Positions 50,975 to 60,273 of a stretch of DNA of 64,000 nt are shown here, in pieces (position 1 is the stretch's first letter; every line of letters begins with the position of its first letter). A program made the position numbers and the translations under genes. Source of the DNA: Bdellovibrionales bacterium (GTDB taxonomy: Bacteria; Bdellovibrionota; Bdellovibrionia; Bdellovibrionales; UBA1609). Location of the stretch: NCBI GenBank assembly GCA_019637855.1, contig JAHBUX010000009.1:80153-144152 (forward strand). The letters are read 5' to 3'. The notes under the pieces were generated by a model. The model was not told the DNA's origin, ran no database searches, and worked only from the letters and a program-made list of their open reading frames with translations.

Positions 50975-53356
50975 CTATCCTTTCGGGCGCAAGACAATCA
51001 CGCGCTCAGCCTTACTCTTGGCCTCTTCGAGGTTTTGATAAAACTCCACTTCACGCATCTGACCTTCGCTCCACTCTTTTACGAAACGTTCAAACCGCGG
51101 AGAAAATGGATCGCCATCATTGCCGCCCGGCACTTGCATCCACACTCTGGGTTTTTCACCCAGTTCGAAAACGGCCTTATAGACGGGACCATGCCAACCA
51201 TGATTGCCGCGAATGCTGGTGGCACTGCCGTCCATCGGCAACACTTGGCTGCCAAATCCAGGCAAGCGCGCCACGTGGGGAAGCTGCGCATGATTGTAGC
51301 GTGTCCATGTCCAACCCGCAGGATCGGCACCGTACTTAGAAGCCAGAGAGTCCCACGCCGCCTTAAAGGATTTGGTCGCCGCCAGAGGCAGGCCGCCTTT
51401 GATCCAACGGGCATCGCTGTCGTTCGGATTGTCGCTTACTCGCTTCAACATGTAGGCCAGACGCATCGCCTTCGGATAAAAAGGTTTAGAGCCCTGTTTG
51501 TACGTATCGTCAAACAGTTCATGTTTAAAAGCCGAGAACCAGGCGCGAAAAAAGGACGGTTCGGTCAACTCGGCGCGCGCATCAAAGATCCATTCCTGCA
51601 GCCCCTTCAGCATGAGTTTTTGCTCCGATGAAAGGTCTTCGCGTTGCACGTTTTTAAGCAGATAAGGCAAGATATAGGCCGCCTGCACATCGTAGCCATC
51701 GTTCTGCATCTGAATGAATTCTTCCGGGCTAAATTTGTCTTGCGCCTCTAAACGTCGACGAATTGAAATTCCACGGAATGGCTCTTCGAAATCCCAGCCC
51801 AGATAAAATGGATAGTGCGGACCTTCGATCTTCTGATTGGCCGAGAGCACAAACGGAGCGCCCACCACCTGAGGGTGAAAGCTTTCGGGCACAGGCTCCG
51901 TCATAGTCGGGTGCTTTGTGCGCCCATCCATCACAAAACGCCCCTCACCGATCTCGCGGCGCGGAACGAGGCCGGTGTGACGTAGTGAGATGGTTTCTTG
52001 ATCGGCGCAAATAAAATTCTGAATCGGCTGCGCCCAACGCTCAAAGCTTTTGCGACAGGCCACCGCCGAGTCGGCCTGATATAAGCCGCGCAGGGCTTGC
52101 AGCTCTTGCCGGCTCTGATGCCCCAACCACAGCGCCGTTAAGCCATACTTGCCTTCTCGGTGCATGAGATGCCCTAGCTTGGTGAGCGTCACCGGAATTG
52201 CTTCCGTCTGACCATCTTGGCGGGCGATCTTCTCCTCGCGCACGACCGCATCGTACCACTGGCCTTTATGTATATAGCGCAGTGAGGTTTCATTCTCGAA
52301 TTCAATCTCGAACCAATCGAGCACCGGTGTGGTCCCGTTGGTGGGACCCCAAGCGATTTTAGAGTTGTAACCGTTGACGATTCCGGGAATGGCCACCAAG
52401 GCCACACCATACACATTGAAATCAGGACACGAGAGTTGGTTCTCATACCAAATGTTGGGCAAGCTGTAGCCAAGATGCGTGTCGTTGGCCACAAGCGAGC
52501 GCCCGGTCTTCGAACGACTTGGACTCACTGCCCAGTTGTTGCTGCCATTGCTCGGATTGGCCAAAGGAAACGCGGGTATGTCCTTCAGCTGAGTGATGAA
52601 CGGAAACATTTCTGCCGTTTCCGGCGCCCGCCGTTTTCGCCCCTTATCATCGGGTACAACATAGTCTTCGTACGCGTCAGGCAAGAACTCTGGGAACAGA
52701 TCCAACACGGCTTCTGTTCCAATCTGCTGCTGCAAGGAGCTCAAGTTCAAGGCAAAGCTGCGGCCAGAAAGATTAAAGGTCAGCGATTTGTCCATATATA
52801 CAGTGCGCAGAAGATCAAAGGGTTCAGGCCGACGGCCCAGCAGGATGTATTCGGGCGGCAATGCCTTCAATCCAGAGATGTATCCGTTCACGCCTTCCGT
52901 AAAGGCAGTGATCATACGGGCTGTTCCCGGTTCACGCATAAATTCGCGCAAAGTGTTTTCCGCCGATTCGCGCATACCCAGGCGTACGAAGAACCGATCG
53001 TAGGCCATCGTTTTCTCACCTACCCATTCACTCAGACGACCAGCCGCTTGGCGGGTGATCAAATCCATCTGGAATAGGCGCTGGGAAGCCATCACATAGC
53101 CTTGCGCACGATATAGATCGTCTTCATTGGAAGCAAAAAAATGGGGCACACCGTTTTTATCCCAAGCCACATGCACCGGCGACTGCAAACCAGATAGTTC
53201 CGCATCCAGAGGCAGCGAAGAGCGGTGACTCCATACCCCTCGGTGCAAATCAAAAAGCCGCATTAATGGCGGCACTGCCCCCACTCCACGCGCCATCAAC
53301 AGCAACCAAAGCACCGTCAACGGAATCCATAAAATCGCCCAACGTCTCCATGTCAT
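50975..53356 (-). CDS. Penicillin acylase (S45) family amidase
   Basis: The ATG at 53356 is preferred to a TTG at 53395, though neither has a clear ribosome site. The product of 793 residues has an N-terminal membrane anchor or signal (TWRRWAILWIPLTVLWLL). The N-terminal-nucleophile Ser is Ser272 in NGSNNWAVSPS, where self-cleavage should make alpha and beta chains. VAWDKNGVPHFFASNEDDLYRAQGY matches the alpha chain. Such enzymes hydrolyse acyl-homoserine lactones or other amides in the periplasm. The substrate cannot be read here. Confidence 0.85.
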   Translation of the reverse strand: MTWRRWAILWIPLTVLWLLLMARGVGAVPPLMRLFDLHRGVWSHRSSLPLDAELSGLQSPVHVAWDKNGVPHFFASNEDDLYRAQGYVMASQRLFQMDLITRQAAGRLSEWVGEKTMAYDRFFVRLGMRESAENTLREFMREPGTARMITAFTEGVNGYISGLKALPPEYILLGRRPEPFDLLRTVYMDKSLTFNLSGRSFALNLSSLQQQIGTEAVLDLFPEFLPDAYEDYVVPDDKGRKRRAPETAEMFPFITQLKDIPAFPLANPSNGSNNWAVSPSRSKTGRSLVANDTHLGYSLPNIWYENQLSCPDFNVYGVALVAIPGIVNGYNSKIAWGPTNGTTPVLDWFEIEFENETSLRYIHKGQWYDAVVREEKIARQDGQTEAIPVTLTKLGHLMHREGKYGLTALWLGHQSRQELQALRGLYQADSAVACRKSFERWAQPIQNFICADQETISLRHTGLVPRREIGEGRFVMDGRTKHPTMTEPVPESFHPQVVGAPFVLSANQKIEGPHYPFYLGWDFEEPFRGISIRRRLEAQDKFSPEEFIQMQNDGYDVQAAYILPYLLKNVQREDLSSEQKLMLKGLQEWIFDARAELTEPSFFRAWFSAFKHELFDDTYKQGSKPFYPKAMRLAYMLKRVSDNPNDSDARWIKGGLPLAATKSFKAAWDSLASKYGADPAGWTWTRYNHAQLPHVARLPGFGSQVLPMDGSATSIRGNHGWHGPVYKAVFELGEKPRVWMQVPGGNDGDPFSPRFERFVKEWSEGQMREVEFYQNLEEAKSKAERVIVLRPKG

Positions 53357-53639
53357 CGCGATAAAAGTATGCGCCGAAGACCTGTAGGAGGGCAAAACGT
53401 TAACGCTTTTGGCGTGCCGCTTTTAGTCCTTTTGATCAGGGTTGCTCTTTGGATAAGCAAGTGTGCGAAAGAGGAGAGGTTTTCTTTTGGTTAAAAAACC
53501 AAGTGTGAGCTGCGCCGACAGTTGACGAACTTCTGCACAGGACAAGGAGGCCAAATACACCGTCCATCCCCCCGTAAAACCGTTCTCAGCCTTGGCCCGA
53601 ATCCGGTGCTTGGCAGGGGCCTTGTAATACCAGGACCTC

Positions 53640-54236
53640 ATGAAGACACTAAAACCCCTCCTCACCCTGGGCATGATATTAGTGGCCCTGCTTTTCACGG
53701 TCTCGCACGCCGAAGCCGCGAAGAAAAAAAGGCAGAGCCGAGCACCACGATGCGCAGGTAAAATAGTAAACTGTTCCAATACTGGTAGCATTGATCATTG
53801 CTTAGCTTGCAATGCGCATCAAGAAGCTGCTTCCGAAGGCCTGCAAGGCATGATTCGCGTAAGCCGTGTTGTTTTGACCCGCGCTAAAAGCGGTCTCTAC
53901 CCGCGCAATGCTTGCTCTGTGATCTTCCAAAAAGCGCAGTTTTCGTGGACCGCCAATCGTCGTGCCGCTTGCGTGAGTGACAAGAGCTGGACTCAAGCTA
54001 AGAAAGCGGCCGAAGTGGCGCTACAAAGTGGGCCAAGTGGCAAACTCTATTTCCACGCCGCTTATGTTAGGCCCCGCTGGGCCCGCTTTTGTGTAGGTCG
54101 TGAGCGTCATGCGGGTGACGATCATATCTATTATAGTAAATGTTTCCGCGACGAACAGCAGATGGCCAGGTACAAACGCACAACCCGCAGCTCGTCACGC
54201 GTCGCCGACGTCAGTGATAGCCGCACTAGCCGATAG
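53640..54236 (+). CDS. SleB-type (Hydrolase_2) cell wall hydrolase
   Basis: The 198-residue product has a signal peptide (cut after AEA, residue 26) and a cell-wall-hydrolase domain. Glu62 in the NAHQEAASEG segment fits the catalytic Glu, and LQGMIRVSRVVLTRAKSGLYPRNACSVIFQKAQFSW and the late PRWARFCV..GDDHIYYS match SleB-like lytic enzymes. Six or more Cys suggest disulfides. The tail is basic and Ser/Arg-rich. It may cut glycan strands of the cell's own or another cell's wall. Confidence 0.8.
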   Translation: MKTLKPLLTLGMILVALLFTVSHAEAAKKKRQSRAPRCAGKIVNCSNTGSIDHCLACNAHQEAASEGLQGMIRVSRVVLTRAKSGLYPRNACSVIFQKAQFSWTANRRAACVSDKSWTQAKKAAEVALQSGPSGKLYFHAAYVRPRWARFCVGRERHAGDDHIYYSKCFRDEQQMARYKRTTRSSSRVADVSDSRTSR

Positions 54237-54244
54237 AGGATGTT

Positions 54245-54901
54245 ATGAAGAACTCTGTATACGTTGCACTGATTCTGTTTAGCGCTCTGGCCAATGCCGA
54301 AGCACCGCGCATCGACAATGTAACGGGAAATTCGGTCGGCACACCGGTCTTGGGCCAAGCAGTAACCAACGCGCTGACTGCCTACAACCCCGAGTTCAAA
54401 TTATTCGAATCCACAGACTATATTCCCTCTACTCAGCGTATGTATAAGGGCTCTCGCAATGAAACTCAGATGGCTATCGTCGGTGACTTCAATGGTGACG
54501 GCATCAATGACGTAGTGGTTATGGGTCATGCAAATAACGAGACCCTGATCCTTGGCGTGATTTCAAAGAAGAACGGCCAATACGAAGTAAAAGAGATCGA
54601 ACGTCAAGAGTTTGAAGACCCTAAGACCGCGCTAAATCCTCCCATGTCGGACAGCGATACCGAATCAGATGAGAGCGAAGGAGATATCCAGCGTGAAAAG
54701 GGATTGTCAAAGATCCTGACCCGTCTACCGAAAGGCATGACTATCGCAGCTGGTAATAAGGATATTGTCCTTTCAACCGATACGGTTCAGGTCGAGATCG
54801 CCTATACGTCCGTGGCGGCCATCTATATGTACAAAGTAGACAAGGCCAACGGCACTGGTTCATTCAAAGAGTTCGTGCCGCCCAAGCGTAAACGCAAATA
54901 A
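54245..54901 (+). CDS. Secreted FG-GAP-like protein
   Basis: The 218-residue product has a signal peptide (cut near ANA, residue 18) and a single FG-GAP/calcium-binding signature IVGDFNGDGINDVVVMG at about residues 78-94, as in integrin-alpha-like propeller blades. An acidic spacer (SDSDTESDESEGD) and a basic end (PPKRKRK) flank a second half that is not recognised. It starts 8 bp after the SleB gene, so the pair is likely co-transcribed. Confidence 0.6.
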   Translation: MKNSVYVALILFSALANAEAPRIDNVTGNSVGTPVLGQAVTNALTAYNPEFKLFESTDYIPSTQRMYKGSRNETQMAIVGDFNGDGINDVVVMGHANNETLILGVISKKNGQYEVKEIERQEFEDPKTALNPPMSDSDTESDESEGDIQREKGLSKILTRLPKGMTIAAGNKDIVLSTDTVQVEIAYTSVAAIYMYKVDKANGTGSFKEFVPPKRKRK

Positions 54902-54902
54902 A

Positions 54903-55493
54903 CTAACGACGAGTGCGAATCAAGTTGGCCTGCAAGGCTTGTTCGCACTCTTGTCTATCGGCCTCTTCAAAACTCAGATAGTTGACCCTGGCACGCTCAA
55001 AAACTTTGAGCATGGCGGGTAACACACCCGCCTGATCGATGGTCGCCAGCGAACCAAAATTAGGCTGCGTGTTTTCCTTGCTCCCATCCATCAAAGAAAC
55101 ATGGATGCGCGGAACAGACTGAACCATACCTTTAAACTCAGTTTTCGCCTCAAACTCCAACGCCTTGTCCGGGCGAAAAACCATTTCCAGAATGGTCGAG
55201 TTCGGCAAAACCCAGCGCAAGACGTAAACCCGCCAGGTCCCGTTGGGATGACGCGAAATCTGAGCCTGGCTAGGGATCGCATCAAACACAAGTGAGGTCA
55301 GGCCCGCGCGCTGAAGGCGAAGGTTATCGCCATCGGAAACCAATCTCATTTCACGAAACAATCCATGCTCGACGAAAAAGCCATGCAGATCCGGTGTCTC
55401 CACGAGTAAACTGTAGAGATCCGCATCGGCAGCCTTGACCGGCGCAGAAAGCGCCGCAAGCGTGAGCATGATGAAATGTAAAAGCGGGCGCAT
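54903..55493 (-). CDS. Unknown secreted protein
   Basis: The ATG at 55493 with GGAGG upstream begins a signal peptide (cut near VKA, residue 21); a longer frame to 55577 runs through the tRNA gene and is rejected. The 196-residue product is strand-rich and contains RHPNGTWRVYVLRWVLPNSTILEMVF and a late LSFEEADRQECEQAL. I recognise no family. Its end is two bases from the convergent FG-GAP gene. Confidence 0.55.
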   Translation of the reverse strand: MRPLLHFIMLTLAALSAPVKAADADLYSLLVETPDLHGFFVEHGLFREMRLVSDGDNLRLQRAGLTSLVFDAIPSQAQISRHPNGTWRVYVLRWVLPNSTILEMVFRPDKALEFEAKTEFKGMVQSVPRIHVSLMDGSKENTQPNFGSLATIDQAGVLPAMLKVFERARVNYLSFEEADRQECEQALQANLIRTRR

Positions 55494-55537
55494 GCGCTGT
55501 GGCCTCCGGGGGAAAGAGACTCTAGTGAAGATAAAAC

Positions 55538-55604
<67 letters not shown>

Positions 55605-55614
<10 letters not shown>

Positions 55615-56261
55615 ACATCCGCTGCAAGTTCCTTAAATTGGGCGAGATTCGAAGCCTTGTCAACCTCGGCGTCAAAGGCCTGAATCCACCGGGCAAATAC
55701 CTCAGGGAGAGAGTATTTTGTAGGCAAATGGTCAAGCGCCGCACCCTCATGACCGCAGGCTCTAATCCATGAAAACGGCCTTAAATCATTATGTATATTG
55801 ATGGCCAAGCCGTGGGTGGATATCCCACCCCTTAAGCGCACGCCCAGGGCCACGACCTTTCCTTGCTCACTATAGAGACCGGGGCGCGCCGGATCCCACC
55901 GAAGTGGCTGCCCTAGGTCACTGGCCAAAACTTGGGTGGCCTTAACAAGAAGGCAAACCCAATCCTTAGCGCCGAGCGGACGCACCTTCAAGACAGGGAA
56001 AATCACCAACTGACCGGGATTATGCAAGGTCGCCTGTCCGCCGCGATCGACCCGTTCCAAAGCAAAACCACGAGCGGCCAAATCGCTTTGTAAGAGATCT
56101 TGCGGACCGGCGCGCACTCCGAGCGTCACCACAGGTTCCGACTCAAAGCCCAACACACAACCGGAGGAGGTGCCTTGTGCCGCCACCAACCGTACACGCT
56201 CTTGCTCTATAAGGGCTTGGCGAAACGGTAGGCGACCTAAATAGCGAGGAGAAGATGTCAC
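55605..56261 (-). CDS. lipB: Octanoyl-ACP:protein N-octanoyltransferase
   Basis: The 218-residue enzyme (GTG start) moves octanoyl groups from ACP to lipoyl domains, the first step of lipoate synthesis. GGQATLHNPGQLV and the Lys in GKVVALGVRLRGGISTHGLAINI match LipB, and the active-site Cys is in IRACGHEG. The stop codon TAG lies inside the downstream tRNA-Val gene. No lipA is seen nearby. Confidence 0.92.
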
Positions 56262-56288
56262 GACCTGCTTATCGCAAATCGATGGCCG

Positions 56289-57218
56289 CTAGTAAAGTTC
56301 GACGCGATCGTTTTCTTGAAAGCCAGAACCGGAGTGAATCACCGCGATGGAACCATCTTTACCGAAGTACGAAACCACCTCAACGGTGCCCTTCAAGCGG
56401 CCCGGGGCGGTTCCGATAAAACGGCCTGAGTCCGGATCATACACGTCATCGCCCTCATCGGTGATTTTTAGGATGTCGCCCACTTGCAAGCCCGACAGCC
56501 GACCCGCATTGATAAAGATGCGCTCACCATTCACCATGGCCACACGCCCCTCCCAGCTCAGCTTCTCCATCGCGCGCGCGATGTTGGGAATACCCCCCAA
56601 GAAAGCCTTACGAATTGCGGCCCGCACCAACTCGGGATCTTCACCCAATGACTTGGTCAGATCACCCTTTTCCGCAACACGGGTCGAGCTGGCTTCCGTG
56701 TCGGCGGAACGCATCTCATTGAGGATCTCTTTGCCGTTCTTACCCGCAAATACGCGAATACGTACCTGAGTAGAGACTTGGGCTTTGAGCTCGCGAATCA
56801 AACCCACCGAATCACCCACGCGACGGGCTTTGATATTCATCACTTTACCTTCGATCACCGCCGAAACACCCATGGCCGACGCCAGTCGCGCGATCTGAAC
56901 CATGTCGTATTCATTTCCCTCTGTAAGATACTTTTTCGGATCATGCGGAAAATCCTCGAGTGCCACCGCAACGAATTGGCGAGTCTTCAAAAGCTCGCGT
57001 ACCACGGTTTGCCGAGCCACATCACTCACCGCCTGCGAACGGTCGAGACGCTCATCCAGAAACGGCAGCACCAGAATACGATGTCGAGGGGCTTCTTCCT
57101 CACCGCGCGCACTATAAGGAACGTCGCGGGTTTCAATGGCGGATTTTTGTTCAGGCGGCTTACTGGACAAACTGCTGCAAGCGCTAAGCATGAGCAGAGC
57201 TGCGGCTAAATATCTCAT
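56289..57218 (-). CDS. CsgG/FlgT-like lipoprotein
   Basis: The 309-residue product has a lipoprotein signal (lipobox LSAC). The N-terminal half follows the CsgG-like fold (ILVLPFLDERLDRS, TVVRELLKTRQFVAVAL, IARLASAMGVSAVIEGKV), and the C-terminus has FlgT-like strands (AGRLSGLQVGDILKI, GTVEVVSYF). CsgG-like proteins form secretion pores or stabilise the flagellar basal body. With the related gene just upstream, an envelope complex is likely; the exact role is open. Confidence 0.65.
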   Translation of the reverse strand: MRYLAAALLMLSACSSLSSKPPEQKSAIETRDVPYSARGEEEAPRHRILVLPFLDERLDRSQAVSDVARQTVVRELLKTRQFVAVALEDFPHDPKKYLTEGNEYDMVQIARLASAMGVSAVIEGKVMNIKARRVGDSVGLIRELKAQVSTQVRIRVFAGKNGKEILNEMRSADTEASSTRVAEKGDLTKSLGEDPELVRAAIRKAFLGGIPNIARAMEKLSWEGRVAMVNGERIFINAGRLSGLQVGDILKITDEGDDVYDPDSGRFIGTAPGRLKGTVEVVSYFGKDGSIAVIHSGSGFQENDRVELY

Positions 57219-57250
57219 ATGTATAAGGTAACCGGTTTGCCTGCTGCGCG

Positions 57251-58414
57251 CTATTGGGCTGAAGTCGCGCGCACGCTTAAAACCAGACCGTTGTCTGGGG
57301 TGTCGTCCACGCCGACTTGAAAGCCGTTGAAGTGCGTGCGCTGTACCGCCTTGGCCAAGTCGTTGCTATTGACCTGGGTCTCGGCCTCATAGGTCACGCG
57401 CGAAGGCTCAAATAGTCGTTCTTTGAGCGCACGAATCTCGCGTACAGCGCTCAACTGCCTCTTGAACTCATTGTTCTGCCGAAAACTGAGGTTGCCATTC
57501 ACAGTGACGCGCAAAACGCCAAGATTCAAATTGCCGCTACCGGCGACTTCCGCAAGCTTCGTAGCCAGCTCGCCAAACACCTTCTTATCGGCTTGATCCA
57601 TCACTGCACTAACGACCTTGGGAACGTCACTGGCCGCAGTCTCTTGGCGGGAAAGCTCCGCGATGCCACGGCCACTTTTAGCCTGCCATAACTCGAGATG
57701 ATAATCGATCTTCTGCTCAGGCCCCTCAGGCCGCACTTTGCTGATATCAACCCGTCCACTTAACACCACATCTGCTTTCAAGTACTGACCTAGCAACGCT
57801 TGGTCTTCCCGCCGCAGTCCCTCAGTGCGGTATGCCGCGGGAACACTCATGCGAAAACTGGCGTTCATGGGGTCCAAGACGTAAACGGATTTGCCTTTAA
57901 ATTGTGCATTCAGCTGCTGAAACAACCGTTTGTGGTAGTCTTGCGCCAACGTTTTTTCTTCGCCGGCATCGGCCCACCATGCGTATTTGGAGCCTTTGCT
58001 CTCACTGACAGTCACCAACGGCAACACCCGAACGCTACCACCAGCGAACAGACCCATTTCACGCAAAAGTGTTTCTAAGTTATCGGGCGACAAGCGCAAC
58101 TGAACCGCCACCTTCGAGCCTTCTGCCGCATCGATAGGAGTTCCAGCTTTTATAAACACGACATAACGGGTCGAATTCTTAAGTATTTTTGCCTTCGCCT
58201 GTGTCCAAGCATGGGCGCCTTTTTCCGGGCCTAGGAGCTCCTCAGTGAGACGTCGCGTACCTTCTTCGGTCGCCTGGTCGATCGCCTCTTGTTTGGCTTC
58301 ACCACCCCGCTTAGCGCTCGAAATTTCGAGGTTCAGATCGCTCAACTCGCGGGCCAAGGAAGTGTAGGTAAACAAAAGATGGAGGATTAAAACGCATAAG
58401 ACTCGGCTGTTCAT
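57251..58414 (-). CDS. FlgT-like/DUF2066-like secreted protein
   Basis: The 387-residue product has a signal peptide (cut near SLA, residue 21). The first domain (AKQEAIDQATEEGTRRLTEELLGPEKGAHAWTQAKAKILK) follows the pattern of DUF2066/FlgT N-terminal parts, and the middle (KADVVLSGRVDISKV) has the CsgG-like binding shape. It is followed by the CsgG-like lipoprotein on the same strand, so the two probably work together in the outer membrane. Assignment is by layout. Confidence 0.5.
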   Translation of the reverse strand: MNSRVLCVLILHLLFTYTSLARELSDLNLEISSAKRGGEAKQEAIDQATEEGTRRLTEELLGPEKGAHAWTQAKAKILKNSTRYVVFIKAGTPIDAAEGSKVAVQLRLSPDNLETLLREMGLFAGGSVRVLPLVTVSESKGSKYAWWADAGEEKTLAQDYHKRLFQQLNAQFKGKSVYVLDPMNASFRMSVPAAYRTEGLRREDQALLGQYLKADVVLSGRVDISKVRPEGPEQKIDYHLELWQAKSGRGIAELSRQETAASDVPKVVSAVMDQADKKVFGELATKLAEVAGSGNLNLGVLRVTVNGNLSFRQNNEFKRQLSAVREIRALKERLFEPSRVTYEAETQVNSNDLAKAVQRTHFNGFQVGVDDTPDNGLVLSVRATSAQ

Positions 58415-58526
58415 AGGGGTATGTTATGCGAAATCGACAAATACAGGCAATTTTTTGTTCCCAGGCATGGGGGAATTGTCATACAACGGCTTGTACAGGA
58501 CATTTGGGCAAGTTAGAGAGGTAAAG

Positions 58527-58793
58527 ATGCTAGAATATGATCGTAAGAAGTTGGGTGCTTATTTGAAGGATGTCCGCGAGCAAGCGGAACTGACTCAAGC
58601 CGATGTCTCCCAAAAACTGGGCTACACTAGTCCTCAATTTATTTCGAATATCGAGCGCGGTATCTCGGTGGCACCGCTGAAGACTTTGGCCCGCATGATT
58701 GGTCTATACAAAGTGAACCCTGAGTCTGTTGTGAAGATCATCCTGGAGAGCCAACGCAAACTTCTGCGCGAAAAGCTAACGCGGAGCAGATAG
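58527..58793 (+). CDS. Small XRE-family transcriptional regulator
   Basis: The ATG at 58527 with GAGAGG upstream is preferred over an earlier frame at 58455. The 88-residue product is a single HTH: LGAYLKDVREQAELTQADVSQKLGYTSPQFISNIERGISVAPLKTLARM, with the recognition helix PQFISNIERG. Such single-domain regulators act on neighbouring genes. A GbsR-like gene follows on the same strand. Confidence 0.85.
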   Translation: MLEYDRKKLGAYLKDVREQAELTQADVSQKLGYTSPQFISNIERGISVAPLKTLARMIGLYKVNPESVVKIILESQRKLLREKLTRSR

Positions 58794-58865
58794 TCCTCTG
58801 CACAAAAACACAGCTTTGTTCCACATTCTCTTGATGTTGACGTTCGATTGTTGCGGCGGTGATGA

Positions 58866-59405
58866 ATGAGTGAACTTGAAGTACTCCCCCCCGAGTTGGA
58901 AGACTTAGCCAACGAGGTCGGGGACTTTATATGTTACTGGGGCTTTAAAAAGATCCATGGGCGCTTATGGACCCATATCTATTTGTCAAATGACCCGCTA
59001 GATGCAGGCCAACTGATGCAGCGTCTGCGGGTTTCCAAAGCCCTCATTAGCCTTTCTCTCAACGACCTTCTTCGCTACGACGTCATCATTGAAAATGGAA
59101 AATCAGCCCGCGGAACACAGACCTATGTGGGCAATCCGGATGTGTTGGACGTGATTTTGAATGTCCTCCGTCGGCGCGAGCGCAAGATGCTGGCAAAGGC
59201 GGAGACCAGTCATCGCATGCTGACCTCCCTGAGCCCCGAACGCCAAAACCGCGCTTCTCTGCATAGCGAGCGCGTAGCGGCTTTGGGTCGCATGATCCAT
59301 CAAGCGCAAAATGCTTTGTCCAGCCTGCTTGAGTTGGCCACTGTGGATTTGAAGTCTTGGGAAGAGATCAACGAGGGGAAAAAGTCCGATCCAGGGCAGA
59401 TTTAA
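58866..59405 (+). CDS. GbsR/MarR-type transcriptional regulator
   Basis: The 179-residue product has a winged-helix region at about residues 18-90: FICYWGFKKIHGRLWTHIYLSNDPLDAGQLMQRLRVSKALISLSLNDLLRYDVI, which fits the GbsR branch of MarR. The C-terminal half is helical. GbsR proteins control compatible-solute genes in Gram-positives; the targets here are unknown. It overlaps the convergent epimerase gene by 38 bp. Confidence 0.8.
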   Translation: MSELEVLPPELEDLANEVGDFICYWGFKKIHGRLWTHIYLSNDPLDAGQLMQRLRVSKALISLSLNDLLRYDVIIENGKSARGTQTYVGNPDVLDVILNVLRRRERKMLAKAETSHRMLTSLSPERQNRASLHSERVAALGRMIHQAQNALSSLLELATVDLKSWEEINEGKKSDPGQI

Positions 59406-60273
59406 AATCTTCATATTCAAAATGCCAGTTCTCCTGCATGAGCTTTCGCGGCTCGGCCCTTTGAGAGCTCAAAAGCGCTTCACTTAATTCTCCGTACATT
59501 ATTTTAAGAGCAAATTTTGGAACTGATGGAGATTTCCAAACACCAAGTTGCCTGCGTAAAATCTCCGTCATCTCCGAATTGCGCAACGGATGAGGCGCGC
59601 AGAGATTGTACGGGCCAGAAAACTTATCGAGCGCATCGGCGAAGAAGCGAACGACATCGATGATCTGCACCCAGGCCAAAAAGTTCTGTCCGTCACCCAG
59701 GCGACTGGCGCCGAACAAACGAAACATGGGGACGATCTTGCCCAAAAAACCTTCGCCTTTGCAAAGTACTGCCCCTAGACGCCCGCACACATGACGACGC
59801 GCGGGAATAAGCTGGGCCGCCTGCTCCCATTCGACACAAAGCTGTGCCAGGAAGTCTCCACCCGCGGCGCGATCTTCGCTTAAAACTTGGTCGCCGCAAT
59901 CACCATAGTAGCCGATACCTGAAGCTGAGATCACGACTTCAAGTGAAACTTGAGGCGAGCTTTTGACTGCCTCAGCCAAGGCCCGCGCACTGAAAACCCG
60001 CGAGTCACGCAGCGCTTTTTTGCGCGCCTTGGTCCAGCGTTGAGCCGCAACGTTTTCTCCCGCCAAGTGAATGATAGCCGTTGCCCCCTGAATGGCCGCA
60101 GCCGGTGGTACCTCTCGTCCCTGCCATTCATAAAGTTCACACTCAAAATCAAGGCGCTCCGCCGCTTTGGTCTTGTCGCGGACGAGCGCGCGCACTTGAT
60201 GCCCACGCCGCACGAGTTCGGGACCAAGATGGGATCCAATAAGTCCTGTGGCTCCAGTTAAAACGACGATCAT
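59368..60273 (-). CDS. TIGR01777-type epimerase (SDR family)
   Basis: The 301-residue extended short-chain dehydrogenase has an NAD(P) loop VVLTGATGLIGSHLGPEL, IHLAGENVAAQRWT and SASGIGYYGD, the hallmarks of the YfcH/SulA-like TIGR01777 group. The reaction is unknown for the family. It overlaps the photolyase gene by 4 bp, an arrangement seen in many bacteria. Confidence 0.9.
   Translation of the reverse strand: MIVVLTGATGLIGSHLGPELVRRGHQVRALVRDKTKAAERLDFECELYEWQGREVPPAAAIQGATAIIHLAGENVAAQRWTKARKKALRDSRVFSARALAEAVKSSPQVSLEVVISASGIGYYGDCGDQVLSEDRAAGGDFLAQLCVEWEQAAQLIPARRHVCGRLGAVLCKGEGFLGKIVPMFRLFGASRLGDGQNFLAWVQIIDVVRFFADALDKFSGPYNLCAPHPLRNSEMTEILRRQLGVWKSPSVPKFALKIMYGELSEALLSSQRAEPRKLMQENWHFEYEDFKSALDRTFSPR

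Noticed and set aside
53423..53791. 122-residue minus-strand frame overlapping the SleB gene start
   Set aside because: It covers the upstream region and signal peptide of a recognisable gene and has no family features.
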